From Streptomonospora sp. PA3 (lineage in GTDB: Bacteria > Actinomycetota > Actinomycetes > Streptosporangiales > Streptosporangiaceae), in assembly GCF_009728995.1 (NCBI RefSeq), contig NZ_VTZW01000003.1, positions 284,341 through 348,340 on the forward strand: a stretch of DNA of 64,000 nucleotides, in the 5' to 3' direction. Below the pieces are notes generated by a model. That model worked only from the letters and a program-made list of their open reading frames with translations, was not told the DNA's origin and searched no databases. Numbering within the stretch: position 1 is the first letter of the stretch; the number at the start of each line of letters is the position of its first letter. This document shows positions 37,890 through 45,996 of the stretch, piece after piece. The translations under genes and the position numbers were made by a program.

Positions 37890-38483
37890 ATGACTCCGGC
37901 TATCACGGCGCGCAGGACGGCGCGCGGCAACAGGTGGGGACTCGCCCTGGTCGGCGGGGTGCTGGTGGCGGCCGGAGCCGTCGCACTGGCCGTCGGCGCC
38001 GGCCTGCTCGGGCCCGAGCCCGCGGCGACCGAGCTGGGCGCCTGGCCCTCCGGCACCGAGGTCGTCCGGATCTGGCTGGGCTACGCGGTCGTCGCCGCCG
38101 CCGTGCTGGTCGGGCTGCCCGCGCTGCGCTGGATGCTCGTCCAGGGCCGCACCGACAGCGTGCGGCGGGTGGTCGTCGATCCCGACGGCAGCGGCCTGAC
38201 CGAGATGCCCTCCGGCGCGGCGCGCGGCGCCTTCGAGGGCGCGGTCGGGGAGTATGCCGGGGTGCGCCGGGCGCGGGCGCGGCTGACCGACTCCGTGCAC
38301 ACCCCCCACGTCCGGCTGGACCTCACCGTCGACGAGGACGCCGACGTGCCCGCGCTGTGGCGGCGGGTGCACGCCGAGGCGCTGGAGGACCTGCGCACCG
38401 CGCTGGAGCTGGAGCGCCTGCCGGCGGTGATCCGCCTGTCGATGTCGGCGCCGCCGAAGAACCCCCGGCGCAATCCCGCCTGA
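37890..38483 (+). CDS. amaP: alkaline shock response membrane anchor protein AmaP
   Basis: I choose ATG 37890 (GAGAGG before it), 197 residues; a GTG 12 bases upstream overlaps the previous stop and is an alternative. Two membrane helices (WGLALVGGVLVAAGAVALAV and IWLGYAVVAAAVLVGLPALR) and a C-terminal soluble domain (VHTPHVRLDLTVDEDADVPA) match AmaP, the protein that tethers Asp23 to the membrane in Staphylococcus. It is the last gene of the cluster. The symbol is given by analogy. Confidence 0.82.
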   Translation: MTPAITARRTARGNRWGLALVGGVLVAAGAVALAVGAGLLGPEPAATELGAWPSGTEVVRIWLGYAVVAAAVLVGLPALRWMLVQGRTDSVRRVVVDPDGSGLTEMPSGAARGAFEGAVGEYAGVRRARARLTDSVHTPHVRLDLTVDEDADVPALWRRVHAEALEDLRTALELERLPAVIRLSMSAPPKNPRRNPA

Positions 38484-38552
38484 GCCCGCGCCCCCGGCAG
38501 GGAGCCGGCCGCCGGAGCGCACACCTGCCGCCGCCGTCCCCGCGGGAGGCGG

Positions 38553-39245
38553 TCAGGACATCAGGGCCTCCAGCACGGCGTCGGTGTCGGAGAGGTCGTC
38601 GAGCACCACCTCCGCGCCCGCCGCGCGCAGATCGGCCGCCGAAGCCCAGCCGGTGGCCACGGCGACGATGCGGGCGCCTCCGTGCAGCGCGGCCAGCACG
38701 TCGTTGGGGGTGTCGCCGACCAGCACCGTGGTGTCGGCGGTGAATTCGGTGCCGGTGGCGCGGCGCACCCGCTCGCGGGCGACGCGTACGAGCTCGGGGC
38801 GGTCCATGTGGTCGTCGCCGTAGCCGCCGAGCGAGCAGTCGACGAACCCGTCCAGGCCCAGGGCGGCGAGTTTGCGCTCGGCGTTGCGCCGGGAGTTGCC
38901 GGTCAGCAGCGACGAGACGACGCCGGGCTCGTCCGCGCAGCGCCGCAGGATCTCGGGCGCCCCCGGCAGCACGCGGCCGCGCCGGGCGACCTCCGCGCCG
39001 CGTTCGGCGAACATCTCCTCGTGGATGGCCAGGAATCGGGGATAGCACTGCTCGGTGGGCACCAGGCCGTTGGCCAGCTGAGTCTCGTGGAAGCACTGCC
39101 AGTCGGTGCGTCCAGGGCCGTGGGTGCGGGTGTGCGCCTCCAGCCCGCTGAACCGCGCGAACGCGGCCGCGAAGATCTCCGCGCCGAGACTGTCGAGATC
39201 GACCAGCGTCTTGTCGACGTCCCACAGCACCAGCCGCTTGCCCAT
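38553..39245 (-). CDS. HAD-superfamily phosphatase (phosphoglycolate phosphatase-like)
   Basis: The 230-residue protein has HAD motif I as LWDVDKTLVD (7-16; nucleophile D9, here D-V-D), motif II LLTGNSRRN, and the motif III/IV region TTVLVGDTPNDVLAAL. A helical cap lies between motifs I and II, as in phosphoglycolate phosphatase/beta-phosphoglucomutase-type enzymes. It probably dephosphorylates a small sugar phosphate or glycolate phosphate. Convergent with the Asp23 cluster; single gene. Confidence 0.9.
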   Translation of the reverse strand: MGKRLVLWDVDKTLVDLDSLGAEIFAAAFARFSGLEAHTRTHGPGRTDWQCFHETQLANGLVPTEQCYPRFLAIHEEMFAERGAEVARRGRVLPGAPEILRRCADEPGVVSSLLTGNSRRNAERKLAALGLDGFVDCSLGGYGDDHMDRPELVRVARERVRRATGTEFTADTTVLVGDTPNDVLAALHGGARIVAVATGWASAADLRAAGAEVVLDDLSDTDAVLEALMS

Positions 39246-39389
39246 GCGCGTCCTCCTCGTTCGTCCGCCTGCGCGCCGCCCGCGGGCGGTCCGTCCCGGC
39301 CGGGCGCCGGTGCGGCCCCCGGGCCACGCTAGCCGACGCGGTTCGGCGCCCCCCGCGCTCGCGGGCCCACTGGACAGCGTAGGCGACCC

Positions 39390-39410
39390 TGAGGATAGGC
39401 TTACCTATCA
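39390..39410. promoter_or_regulatory. iron box (IdeR/DmdR/DtxR-type operator)
   Basis: AGGATAGGCTTACCT (39392-39406) matches 13 of 15 positions of the IdeR/DtxR consensus core AGGTTAGGCTAACCT; TGAGG...TATCA extends the dyad. It lies 57 bases upstream of a ferric-reductase-like gene, so iron-dependent repression is likely. Confidence 0.8.
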
Positions 39411-39466
39411 GCGCCGTCCTTGCCGCTGCGATCGGCGGCGGCGCTTCTCGCCGCGAAGGGGGTCTG

Positions 39467-40327
39467 ATGCCGGACAGTCATCCGCTCGCCGGGGTCGTCG
39501 ACTGGGTCAACGAACGCGACCTCTACTTCAAGACCGACCTGCTGTCCGCGCGCGACCCCGAACCCCGCGAGCCGGAGTGGCTGCGGCTGGACCGCGTCCC
39601 CGCGCGCGTCCCCGAACTGCTGGAGCGGATGACCGAGGGATCCTGCCAGGGCCACCGCATCGCCGCCTCCGCCTTCCTGGCCGCCGACCTGGGCCGCCAC
39701 GTGCTGACGCTGGCCGCCATGTCGGCCTACCTCACCGGCCGGGCGCCGCGCCTGGACGCCGGCCTGCTGTGGGTGCGGCGCACCGAGTCCGGCCGACTGG
39801 ACCGGCTCGCGCTGCGCCAGGCCGAGACCGCGGTGCTGGCCGGCGACCCCATGGCCGAGCGCGCCGACGTGGTGGAACTGGACTCCGACCGCGAGCTGGA
39901 CCGGTGGTTCGTCGGCGCCGCCGCGGCGGCGCTGCAGCCCGCAGTCGAGGCGGTGCGCGCCACCACCCGCTTCGGGCTGCGCCCGCAGTGGAGCATGGCC
40001 GCCGACGCTTTGCACTCGGCGCTGCTGATGGCCTCGCACGAGGTCGGCGCCGACCAGGAGGCCGCCTGGCGGCGGGCCCGCCAGATGGTGGAGTGCCTCA
40101 ACCTCGACCGCCCGCGGGTGGCGCCGCGCCAGCGCCCGTTCCCCCTCGCGCTGGCGGGTCGCCCGGCGCATCGGCCCGAGCGGATGTTCATGGTCGCCGG
40201 CGGCTGCTGCTTCTATTTCCGCTTCTCCGGCCAGAAGTGCGCCACCTGCCCGCTGACCGGCGACGAGGAGCGCGAGCGCCTGCTCCGCGGCCACTACGAG
40301 GCCCCGGCGGGCAGCGTCGGCGGCTAG
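39467..40327 (+). CDS. FhuF-like (2Fe-2S) ferric iron reductase
   Basis: The 286-residue protein ends with the cysteine cluster GGCCFYFRFSGQKCATCPLT, the C-C-x10-C-x2-C pattern of the FhuF/siderophore-ferric reductase [2Fe-2S] site. The preceding 230 residues match IucA/FhuF-type reductases only loosely. Such cytoplasmic proteins reduce ferric siderophores to release iron. The iron box upstream supports this. No siderophore biosynthesis or transporter genes are adjacent; the enzyme could serve imported xenosiderophores. Confidence 0.85.
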   Translation: MPDSHPLAGVVDWVNERDLYFKTDLLSARDPEPREPEWLRLDRVPARVPELLERMTEGSCQGHRIAASAFLAADLGRHVLTLAAMSAYLTGRAPRLDAGLLWVRRTESGRLDRLALRQAETAVLAGDPMAERADVVELDSDRELDRWFVGAAAAALQPAVEAVRATTRFGLRPQWSMAADALHSALLMASHEVGADQEAAWRRARQMVECLNLDRPRVAPRQRPFPLALAGRPAHRPERMFMVAGGCCFYFRFSGQKCATCPLTGDEERERLLRGHYEAPAGSVGG

Positions 40328-40330
40328 GTC

Positions 40331-40497
40331 GCGCTGAAGAACGGCGGGCGCCGCTTTCGAGTAACCCACCGGGTGGTGCCACCTGAGGCGGCCGCCATCG
40401 GGGTTGCGGCAACGGGTGCGCCTCGCACAGCGCTTCGCGCCATCCAGCCCATCGCCGCAGCCGCTGCGGTGTCCGGCTTCTTGATCAGGGCGTAGCC
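40331..40497. repeat. composite intergenic repeat, copy C (short form)
   Basis: The ends GGTTGCGGCAACGGG (40402-40416) and CCCATCGCCGCAGCC (40448-40462) are separated by only 31 bases, which keep GCGCTTCGCGCCA but lack the inner module and full 55-base units. The left (GCTGAAGAACGGCGGG, AACCCACCGGG) and right (GGCTTCTTGATCAGGG) flanks match those of copy B in inverse orientation. It looks like copy B with an internal deletion. Confidence 0.75.
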
Positions 40498-40523
40498 AGG
40501 CGCAGCACCCCGCAGGACGCGCG

Positions 40524-40553
40524 GACCCCGCCGGGCGCGGGCCCGGCGGGGTC
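40524..40553. terminator. bidirectional terminator hairpin
   Basis: GACCCCGCCGGGC (40524-40536) pairs perfectly with GCCCGGCGGGGTC (40541-40553) across four bases, between the convergent reductase and LPMO genes. Confidence 0.8.
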
Positions 40554-40579
40554 GCGGTGTCACGCGGCGCGTACTCCGA

Positions 40580-41245
40580 TCAGCTGAAGTTCACGTCGCT
40601 GCAGAAGTAGTAGTTCTGGTCCATGTGCGAGGCCTTCCAGATCGTGAAGACCACGTGGCGGCCGTCGTAGCCCGACGTGCTGACCGGGATGCTGATGTTC
40701 TGGGTCGGCGCGTAGCTACCGGTCGTCTTGACCAGGTTCAGGTCGTCCCAGCCCAGCCGCTGGGTGGTGGGGTCGTAGCTGTCCTTGCTGACGTAGATGC
40801 GGAAGTAGTCGGCGCCGTGCGAAGCCTGGTCGTAGAACTGGAGAGTGAAGTTGTCGCTGATGTTGGTCATCTTCCACTCGCCAGGCGTGTCCATGGAGGA
40901 GTAGCGCCCGTTCTGGGTGTTGCCGCCGCTGCACAGCGTGCCGCTGGGCACGTGGGCCTGGTGGTCGCCGTAGACGTTGTTCTTGTACAGGCCGTTCCAG
41001 TTCCACATGGCGTTGGGGTTGTCCTGCCACGCCTGCCAGCACATGGGGTCCTGCTGCTGCATGTCCGGGTTCATGTGGTCATCGCCCCAGCGCTCGTAGC
41101 AGCCGTAGTTGCGGGTGGCCGGGTCGAGGATCGAACCGTGGGCCGCGGCGCTGTTGGCCAGCGGCAGCATGCACGCCAGGGCTCCGGCGAGAGCGGCGAG
41201 GATGGTGAGGACACGCCGCGGAGCGGCGAGAGGGGATGCTTGCAT
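40580..41245 (-). CDS. lytic polysaccharide monooxygenase (AA10 family), secreted
   Basis: The start is ATG 41245 (GGAG upstream), 221 residues. A signal peptide ends ...NSAAA with cleavage before His36, giving the mature HGSILDPATRNYGCYE, in which the N-terminal histidine is half of the copper histidine brace. The second brace histidine is in YGDHQAHVP; the axial phenylalanine/tyrosine region FTIW...MDQNYYFCSDV closes the domain. There is no carbohydrate-binding module. The enzyme oxidatively cleaves chitin or cellulose. A CelR-type palindrome 43 bases upstream suggests induction by cello-oligosaccharides. Confidence 0.94.
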   Translation of the reverse strand: MQASPLAAPRRVLTILAALAGALACMLPLANSAAAHGSILDPATRNYGCYERWGDDHMNPDMQQQDPMCWQAWQDNPNAMWNWNGLYKNNVYGDHQAHVPSGTLCSGGNTQNGRYSSMDTPGEWKMTNISDNFTLQFYDQASHGADYFRIYVSKDSYDPTTQRLGWDDLNLVKTTGSYAPTQNISIPVSTSGYDGRHVVFTIWKASHMDQNYYFCSDVNFS

Positions 41246-41287
41246 TGCGCGATCTCCGTAGTTCCGGTAGGGGGACGTCCGGGTGTT

Positions 41288-41301
41288 CGGGAGCGCTCCC
41301 A
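41288..41301 (-). promoter_or_regulatory. CelR/CebR-type operator upstream of the LPMO
   Basis: GGGAGCGCTCCC (41289-41300) is a perfect palindrome; the 14-mer CGGGAGCGCTCCCA matches the Thermobifida CelR/Streptomyces CebR site TGGGAGCGCTCCCA at 13 of 14 positions. On the minus strand a -35-like TTGACT (41313-41308) precedes it, so a repressor here would block RNA polymerase. Confidence 0.85.
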
Positions 41302-41378
41302 TGTAACAGTCAAGCTACCCGGTGGAACCAGAGTGAAACACAGTGTTTCCGAATCTGTCGAGACATTGCCGGAAAGTT

Positions 41379-41424
41379 GCGGCGGTTCCGGACACGGGGC
41401 GGCAGTCGCGCCCGGAACCGCCGC
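41379..41424 (-). terminator. terminator hairpin downstream of fbiB
   Basis: GCGGCGGTTCCGG (41379-41391) pairs perfectly with CCGGAACCGCCGC (41412-41424), a 13-base stem beginning 18 bases past the fbiB stop in the direction of transcription. No T-tract. Confidence 0.65.
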
Positions 41425-41442
41425 CGAACGAGGCGTCCCCGG

Positions 41443-42738
41443 TCAGCGCACCGTCACGAACGCGTCGGGATCGCGCGGCGGCCGGTCCTTCGGGGGCTCA
41501 GCGGCGTGCCCGACGGCCACCGCGCCCATCGGCTGCCAGTCCGCGGGCAGCTCCAGCACCGAGCGCACGACATCGGGGCAGAACATCGTCGAGGAGACCC
41601 ACGCCGAACCCAGGCCCTCCATGGCCAGCCCCACCAGCAGGTTCTGCACGCCGGCCCCCATGGCGACCAGGAACATCGACCGCTCCGCCGAGGCCCGCCG
41701 CTCGTCGGGGTAGGGGTGGGCGCCGTCGGCGACCAGGCAGGGCACCACCAGGTAGGGAGCGCGGCGCAGCACGTCGCCGCGGCGGGTGCGGCGCATGATC
41801 TGCTGCTCGCTGAAGCCGTCGCGCACCAGGTCGGCTACCCAGGCGGCGAGCATGTCGTCCAGCAGCCGGGTGCGCACCGCCTCCGACTCCACCAGCACGA
41901 ACCGCCACGGCGTCGTGTGGTGCGGCGCAGGCGCCGTGGCCGCGGCGGCCACCGCCCGGCGCACCGCCTCGGGATCGACGGGGTCGCCGGTGAACTCGCG
42001 GATCGTGCGGCGCGCCGGAACCACGTCGCGCGAACCGTAGCGGAACAGGTCCTCGTCGGCAGGCCGGACCAGCTCGGCCGCGCCGGGGCCGTCCGCGTCG
42101 GCGACCAGGTGTCCCAGCCCGCGCACCACCGCCACGGGTACCCCATCGGCCTTGCCCTTGACCAGCTCGCCCGCACCGGCGATCTCGTCGGCGACCGCGA
42201 TCAGGGTCGACTCCAGCACGTTGCCGTAGGAGTCGGTGCCGCCGCGCAGGTCCCGCAGCGCGCCGATACCCGCGGCGCCGATGGCGACGTCGGTCTGGCC
42301 CACCCGCCACGGGCGCCCGAAGGTGTCGCTGACCAGCACCGCGGTGCGCACCCCGAGCCGCTCGCGCAGCCCCGCCCGCAGCGCGCGCGCCGAGGCGTCG
42401 GGGTCCTCGGGCAGCAGCAGCACGCGCCCCGGCTCGACGTTGGAGGCGTCCACTCCGGCGGCCGCCATCACCAGGCCCCCGCGGGTCTGCACGATCCGGG
42501 TGGCGCCGCGCCGCGCCACCACCCGCTCGGTCTCGGCGTCGATGGCGGACTCGCGGTCCGTCTCGGCGATGCGCCCCTCGGCCTTGCTGACGATCTTGGA
42601 GGTCACCACCAGCACGTCGCCGTCGCGCAGGTCGGGCGCCGCGGCGGCGACCAGCCCGGCGAGGTCATCACCGGGGCGGACCTGCGGCAGGCCCTTCACC
42701 GCAAGGACCGCAAGCCCCTCTACCGGCGCATCCGTCAT
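41443..42738 (-). CDS. fbiB: coenzyme F420-0:L-glutamate ligase / FMN reductase (FbiB)
   Basis: The 431-residue protein is the two-domain actinobacterial form. An N-terminal CofE-like ligase occupies about 1-245 ([50 protein letters not shown]). A C-terminal nitroreductase-fold FMN domain follows (about 250-431, [20 protein letters not shown]). It adds glutamates to F420-0 and reduces dehydro-F420. The ATG overlaps the fbiA stop (ATGA), so the two are translationally coupled. In mycobacteria fbiA-fbiB also lie next to a whiB gene, as here. Confidence 0.96.
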   Translation of the reverse strand: MTDAPVEGLAVLAVKGLPQVRPGDDLAGLVAAAAPDLRDGDVLVVTSKIVSKAEGRIAETDRESAIDAETERVVARRGATRIVQTRGGLVMAAAGVDASNVEPGRVLLLPEDPDASARALRAGLRERLGVRTAVLVSDTFGRPWRVGQTDVAIGAAGIGALRDLRGGTDSYGNVLESTLIAVADEIAGAGELVKGKADGVPVAVVRGLGHLVADADGPGAAELVRPADEDLFRYGSRDVVPARRTIREFTGDPVDPEAVRRAVAAAATAPAPHHTTPWRFVLVESEAVRTRLLDDMLAAWVADLVRDGFSEQQIMRRTRRGDVLRRAPYLVVPCLVADGAHPYPDERRASAERSMFLVAMGAGVQNLLVGLAMEGLGSAWVSSTMFCPDVVRSVLELPADWQPMGAVAVGHAAEPPKDRPPRDPDAFVTVR

Positions 42739-43709
42739 CGCGTCCGCCCCTTCAACTCCATCGCGAGATCCAGCGCCGCCCGGGCGATCGCGGCGGTCGA
42801 CTCGGGATCGCTCATGTACAGCGGCATCGAACGGACCTCCACCCCCTCGACGGCGGCGCCCTCGTCGGCCTTGTCGACCAGCCACCCGTCCAGCAGACGG
42901 GGACCGTAGTGCTCGGCGACGGCCTGCGCACCGGTCTCGACCCCGATCGCCTTCAGGCAGGCGTCGGCCATGCCGCGCACCGGAGCGTCGCCGATGATCG
43001 GTGACACCCCTACCACGGTGGACCGCTCCAGGGCCTCGCGGATGCCGGGCACGCCCAGCACCGACCCGATGCTCACGACCGGGTTGGACGGGGGCAGCAG
43101 CACCACATCGGCCTCGGCGATCGCCTCCAGCACGCCGGGCGCCGGGCTCGACCGGTCCGCGCCCACGCCGATGATCTCGCGGGCCGGCAGCGCGGCGCGG
43201 TGCCGGATCCACCACTCCTGGAAGTGGATGGCGCGGCGGCCGCCGTCGCCGTCGTCGACGACCACGTGGGTCTCCACCCTGTCGTCGGTCATGGGCAGCA
43301 GGCGCACCCCCGGACGCCAGCGGTCGCACAGCGCTTCGGTGACCGCGGAGAGGGGGTAGCCCGCGGCCATCATCTGCGCTCGGACGATGTGGGTGGCCGC
43401 GTCGCGGTCGCCCAGCCCGAACCAGGTGGGCTGCATGCCGTAGGCGGCGAGCTCCTCTTTGAGGGTGAAGGACTCGTCGGCGCGCCCCCAGCCCTGCTCC
43501 TCGTTGATTCCACCGCCGAGCGTGTACATCACAGTGTCCAGATCCGGACAAATACGCAGTCCGAAAAGTGTGATGTCATCGCCCGTGTTGCCGATGACCG
43601 TGATGGCGGGCTCTTCGCCTGCGGGATCGGCTCCCGCTTCCAGTACTGCCTTCAAACCGCGCAGGAACCGCGCGCCCCCGATACCGCCGGCCGGTACGAC
43701 TATCCGCAT
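42735..43709 (-). CDS. fbiA: phospholactate/phosphoenolpyruvyl transferase (FbiA/CofD)
   Basis: The 324-residue enzyme starts [20 protein letters not shown] at ATG 43709. It transfers lactyl-2-phospho (or phosphoenolpyruvyl) from the guanylated donor to the flavin core Fo in F420 synthesis. [20 protein letters not shown] and [20 protein letters not shown] are conserved CofD motifs. The upstream frame to 44258 is non-coding repeat sequence. It is the first gene of the fbiAB operon; other F420 genes (fbiC, fbiD) are not in the window. Confidence 0.96.
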   Translation of the reverse strand: MRIVVPAGGIGGARFLRGLKAVLEAGADPAGEEPAITVIGNTGDDITLFGLRICPDLDTVMYTLGGGINEEQGWGRADESFTLKEELAAYGMQPTWFGLGDRDAATHIVRAQMMAAGYPLSAVTEALCDRWRPGVRLLPMTDDRVETHVVVDDGDGGRRAIHFQEWWIRHRAALPAREIIGVGADRSSPAPGVLEAIAEADVVLLPPSNPVVSIGSVLGVPGIREALERSTVVGVSPIIGDAPVRGMADACLKAIGVETGAQAVAEHYGPRLLDGWLVDKADEGAAVEGVEVRSMPLYMSDPESTAAIARAALDLAMELKGRTR

Positions 43710-44040
43710 GAGCTCAAGTCTGGCAGGCTGTGGTGGTGTATGTGCCATCCTCTCCGCCCCCGCGGGGAGCACGAAGCACTCCGGCGCCCAGCGCCTCCTC
43801 CCAGAGTGGCCGCACGCCCGGAACGATCTCCGCGCGACCGGGATACGGACATGCGGGGACCTGCGACGGGCCGGTACGGCACGATCGGCGTGGCCGCCGC
43901 CGCCGACACGGCGGCGTCTTTCACCCGGGATCCCCCTCGGTCGTCCGGCGACCTCCTGATCGCCGCCGGGCGGCATAGGGGAGACCGCGGCTCCTGCCCG
44001 ACCGCGGCAAGCCGGCCCGGCGCGCGGTGCCACTCCGATG
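43710..44040. other. intergenic region between fbiA and the Q/G/Y protein gene
   Basis: Together with the repeat that follows, this 530-base gap holds no gene. GACCGCGGC is directly repeated near 43983 and 44000. The open frames across it lack ribosome sites. It must carry the divergent promoters, but I could not place boxes with confidence. Confidence 0.5.
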
Positions 44041-44169
44041 CGGTGGTGGGCGACGGGCACAGTGAATGCGTGTCGCGCAGCGGCTCCGTTAGGGGCGGTG
44101 GTGGGCGACGGGCACAGTGAATGCGTGTCGCGCAGCGGCTCCGTTAGGGGCGGTGGTGGGCGACGGGCA
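44041..44169. repeat. 55-base tandem repeat, 2.3 copies (copy D)
   Basis: CGGTGGTGGGCGACGGGCAC begins at 44041, 44096 and 44151. The first two units are identical over 55 bases, and each contains AGCGGCTCCGTTAGGGG. Reverse-complemented, the unit aligns with the 55-base unit of copy B at 19402. It sits 75 bases before the start of the next gene. Confidence 0.85.
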
Positions 44170-44242
44170 GGGAATCCGTTGATATGGAAAGCTGCAACCG
44201 GCGCGACGGACGCGACGGTGAAGCACCGGAGGGGAACCTCTC

Positions 44243-45766
44243 TTGAACAACGAAGCACTCAACCGCCTGCGGGTGCCCGCTGCCTGGGCCCTGCTCGGTG
44301 CTGTGGCTGCACACATGCTCGGCGGTTTGATCTACATCTTCGGCCACGGGGTCACCTACGACTCCTCGATCGCGGCGAACTTCACCAGCGTGGGGTCCGA
44401 CCACTTCTACGGGCCGGTGCTGATCGGACTGCTGGTGGCGGCCGTCGCCCTGGTGGCCACCGCTCCGTCGAAGACGTCGGTGAACTTCCCCGTGGTGCTC
44501 GTCGCGCTCATCCTGACCGGGTTGGCCGCCCTGATGGGCGTCATCGGCGTGATCATGGGCTTCATCGACGCCAACGAGACGAATGAGCTCGCCGACGGGT
44601 TCACCGCCTTCCTGCGGATCGGCGGCCAGTTGGCGGTGGCCGTCTTCGCCGGGCTGTTCATGCTCAGAGTGTTCGGCGACCACGCGCTCGTGCCGCGCTC
44701 GGCGCCCCAGCAGCAGATGCCGATGGGCGGTCAGCCCGGATTCCCGCCGCCCACCGGCGCCCAGCAGTCGTTCGCGCCCCAGACCGGCGGCCAGCAGCCG
44801 TTCGCCCAGCAGGGCTACCCGACCGGCGGGCAGCCCTCCTACCAGCAGCCCCAGCAGCAGGACTGGACCGGCCAGCCGGCCTACGGCGCGGCCACGGCTC
44901 AGCCGGGCGCCTACGACCCCGGCCAGCAGCAGCCCTACGGGGGCGGGCAGGGCTACACGCAGGCCCCGGCGGCCCAGCCGGCCTACGGCGCCGACGTACC
45001 GGCGGGGCAGGGCTACACGCAGGACCCGACGGTCCAGCCGGCCTACGGCGCCGACCCCGCCCAGCAGCAGCCCTACGGCACCGACCCGCTGGCCGGCCAC
45101 GGCTACGGCGCGCAGGACCCCATGGCCCAGCCCGCCTACGGCACGGGCAGCGGCGGCCAGGCGTCCTACACCCAGAGCTGGGGCGCTCAGCCGGGCGAGG
45201 CCTACCCGCAGGCCGGTTCCGGCCAGGACGTCTATCAGACCGGGGCCCACAGCGGGGGCCAGGCGTCCTACGGCCAGGACTGGCAGCAGCAGGGGTACGG
45301 GCACGGCTACCAGTCCGGCTACGACGCCTACGGTACGGGCAGCGGCGCGCAGAGTACGTATGGAACCGGCACCGGCGGGCAGCAGCCCTACGGCGCGGGC
45401 ACGGGCGGTCAGCCGGCCTACGGCACCGGGACCGGCGGCCAGCAGGCCTACGGTGCAGGCACCGGCGGCCAGTCGGCGTACGGCTCGCCCTACGACCCCG
45501 CCCAGTACGCACCCCAGCCCGGCAGTGAGGGGGAGAAGGCCGCACAGGACGCGATCCAATACGGGTGGTATCAGCAGCCGGCCGAGCAGCCCGATGCTGC
45601 GGCCGAGCCGCGGCGCGACACGCCGCTGGAGCCGTTCTTCTCGGACGACTCCGCACCCACCGACCAGACCCAGGCGATCGACCCCGTCTACGACCCGCCC
45701 TACGGCCAGCAGCCCGGTGAGGGCACCGACAACCCGCAGAGCTGGTACCGCGACGACCGGCGCTGA
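44243..45766 (+). CDS. membrane protein with long Q/G/Y-rich repetitive tail
   Basis: From a TTG start (GGAGGGGAA upstream) the product is 507 residues. The N-terminal ~150 residues hold four membrane helices (AWALLGAVAAHMLGGLIYIF, VLIGLLVAAVALVA, VVLVALILTGLAALMGVIGV, QLAVAVFAGLFMLRVF). The remaining ~350 are low-complexity: glutamine runs and repeats such as QPAYGTGTGGQQAYGAGTGG, with evenly spaced tyrosines, and an acidic end. Such tails are disordered and resemble prion-like/condensate-forming regions. The membrane part resembles unassigned actinobacterial proteins. It is divergent from fbiA and precedes whiB. Confidence 0.8.
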   Translation: MNNEALNRLRVPAAWALLGAVAAHMLGGLIYIFGHGVTYDSSIAANFTSVGSDHFYGPVLIGLLVAAVALVATAPSKTSVNFPVVLVALILTGLAALMGVIGVIMGFIDANETNELADGFTAFLRIGGQLAVAVFAGLFMLRVFGDHALVPRSAPQQQMPMGGQPGFPPPTGAQQSFAPQTGGQQPFAQQGYPTGGQPSYQQPQQQDWTGQPAYGAATAQPGAYDPGQQQPYGGGQGYTQAPAAQPAYGADVPAGQGYTQDPTVQPAYGADPAQQQPYGTDPLAGHGYGAQDPMAQPAYGTGSGGQASYTQSWGAQPGEAYPQAGSGQDVYQTGAHSGGQASYGQDWQQQGYGHGYQSGYDAYGTGSGAQSTYGTGTGGQQPYGAGTGGQPAYGTGTGGQQAYGAGTGGQSAYGSPYDPAQYAPQPGSEGEKAAQDAIQYGWYQQPAEQPDAAAEPRRDTPLEPFFSDDSAPTDQTQAIDPVYDPPYGQQPGEGTDNPQSWYRDDRR

Positions 45767-45807
45767 GCCGGCGCCCCTCGCCAGGATTGCCGCACGCCGC
45801 ACAATTG

Positions 45808-45887
45808 CGTGGTAATCCGCTGAAGCAGACGTAGACGGGTAGACGCCCGGCGGTCGTTTGTTACATGATATTCAGGGGATTACCACG
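45808..45887. repeat. long inverted repeat upstream of whiB
   Basis: CGTGGTAATCCGCTGAA (45808-45824) and TTCAGGGGATTACCACG (45871-45887) are reverse complements with one mismatch, 46 bases apart. The right arm ends eight bases before the whiB -35 box. It may be a regulatory dyad, a terminator of the upstream gene, or a relic of a small element. Confidence 0.7.
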
Positions 45888-45895
45888 TAGCGCGC

Positions 45896-45925
45896 TTGAC
45901 GTATCCCGAGTCGCACGCGTGTAAT
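45896..45925 (+). promoter_or_regulatory. candidate whiB promoter
   Basis: TTGACG (45896-45901) and TGTAAT (45920-45925) are separated by 18 bases, a good housekeeping-type promoter about 70 bases upstream of the whiB start. Confidence 0.6.
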
Positions 45926-45941
45926 TTCCAGGTGTGATTCC

Positions 45942-45968
45942 ACCCTCCCGGGGGTCGAATGGGAGGGT
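45942..45968. promoter_or_regulatory. inverted repeat in the whiB leader
   Basis: ACCCTCCC (45942-45949) and GGGAGGGT (45961-45968) form a perfect eight-base dyad with an 11-base centre, 28 bases before the whiB ATG and downstream of its promoter. It could be a protein-binding site or leader hairpin. Confidence 0.45.
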
Positions 45969-45996
45969 ACATCTAGGGGGGCAATAGGAGGTGCGC

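Noticed and set aside
44041-44169. Possible CRISPR array (55-base period)
   Set aside because: The whole 55-base period is identical between units, so there are no spacers.
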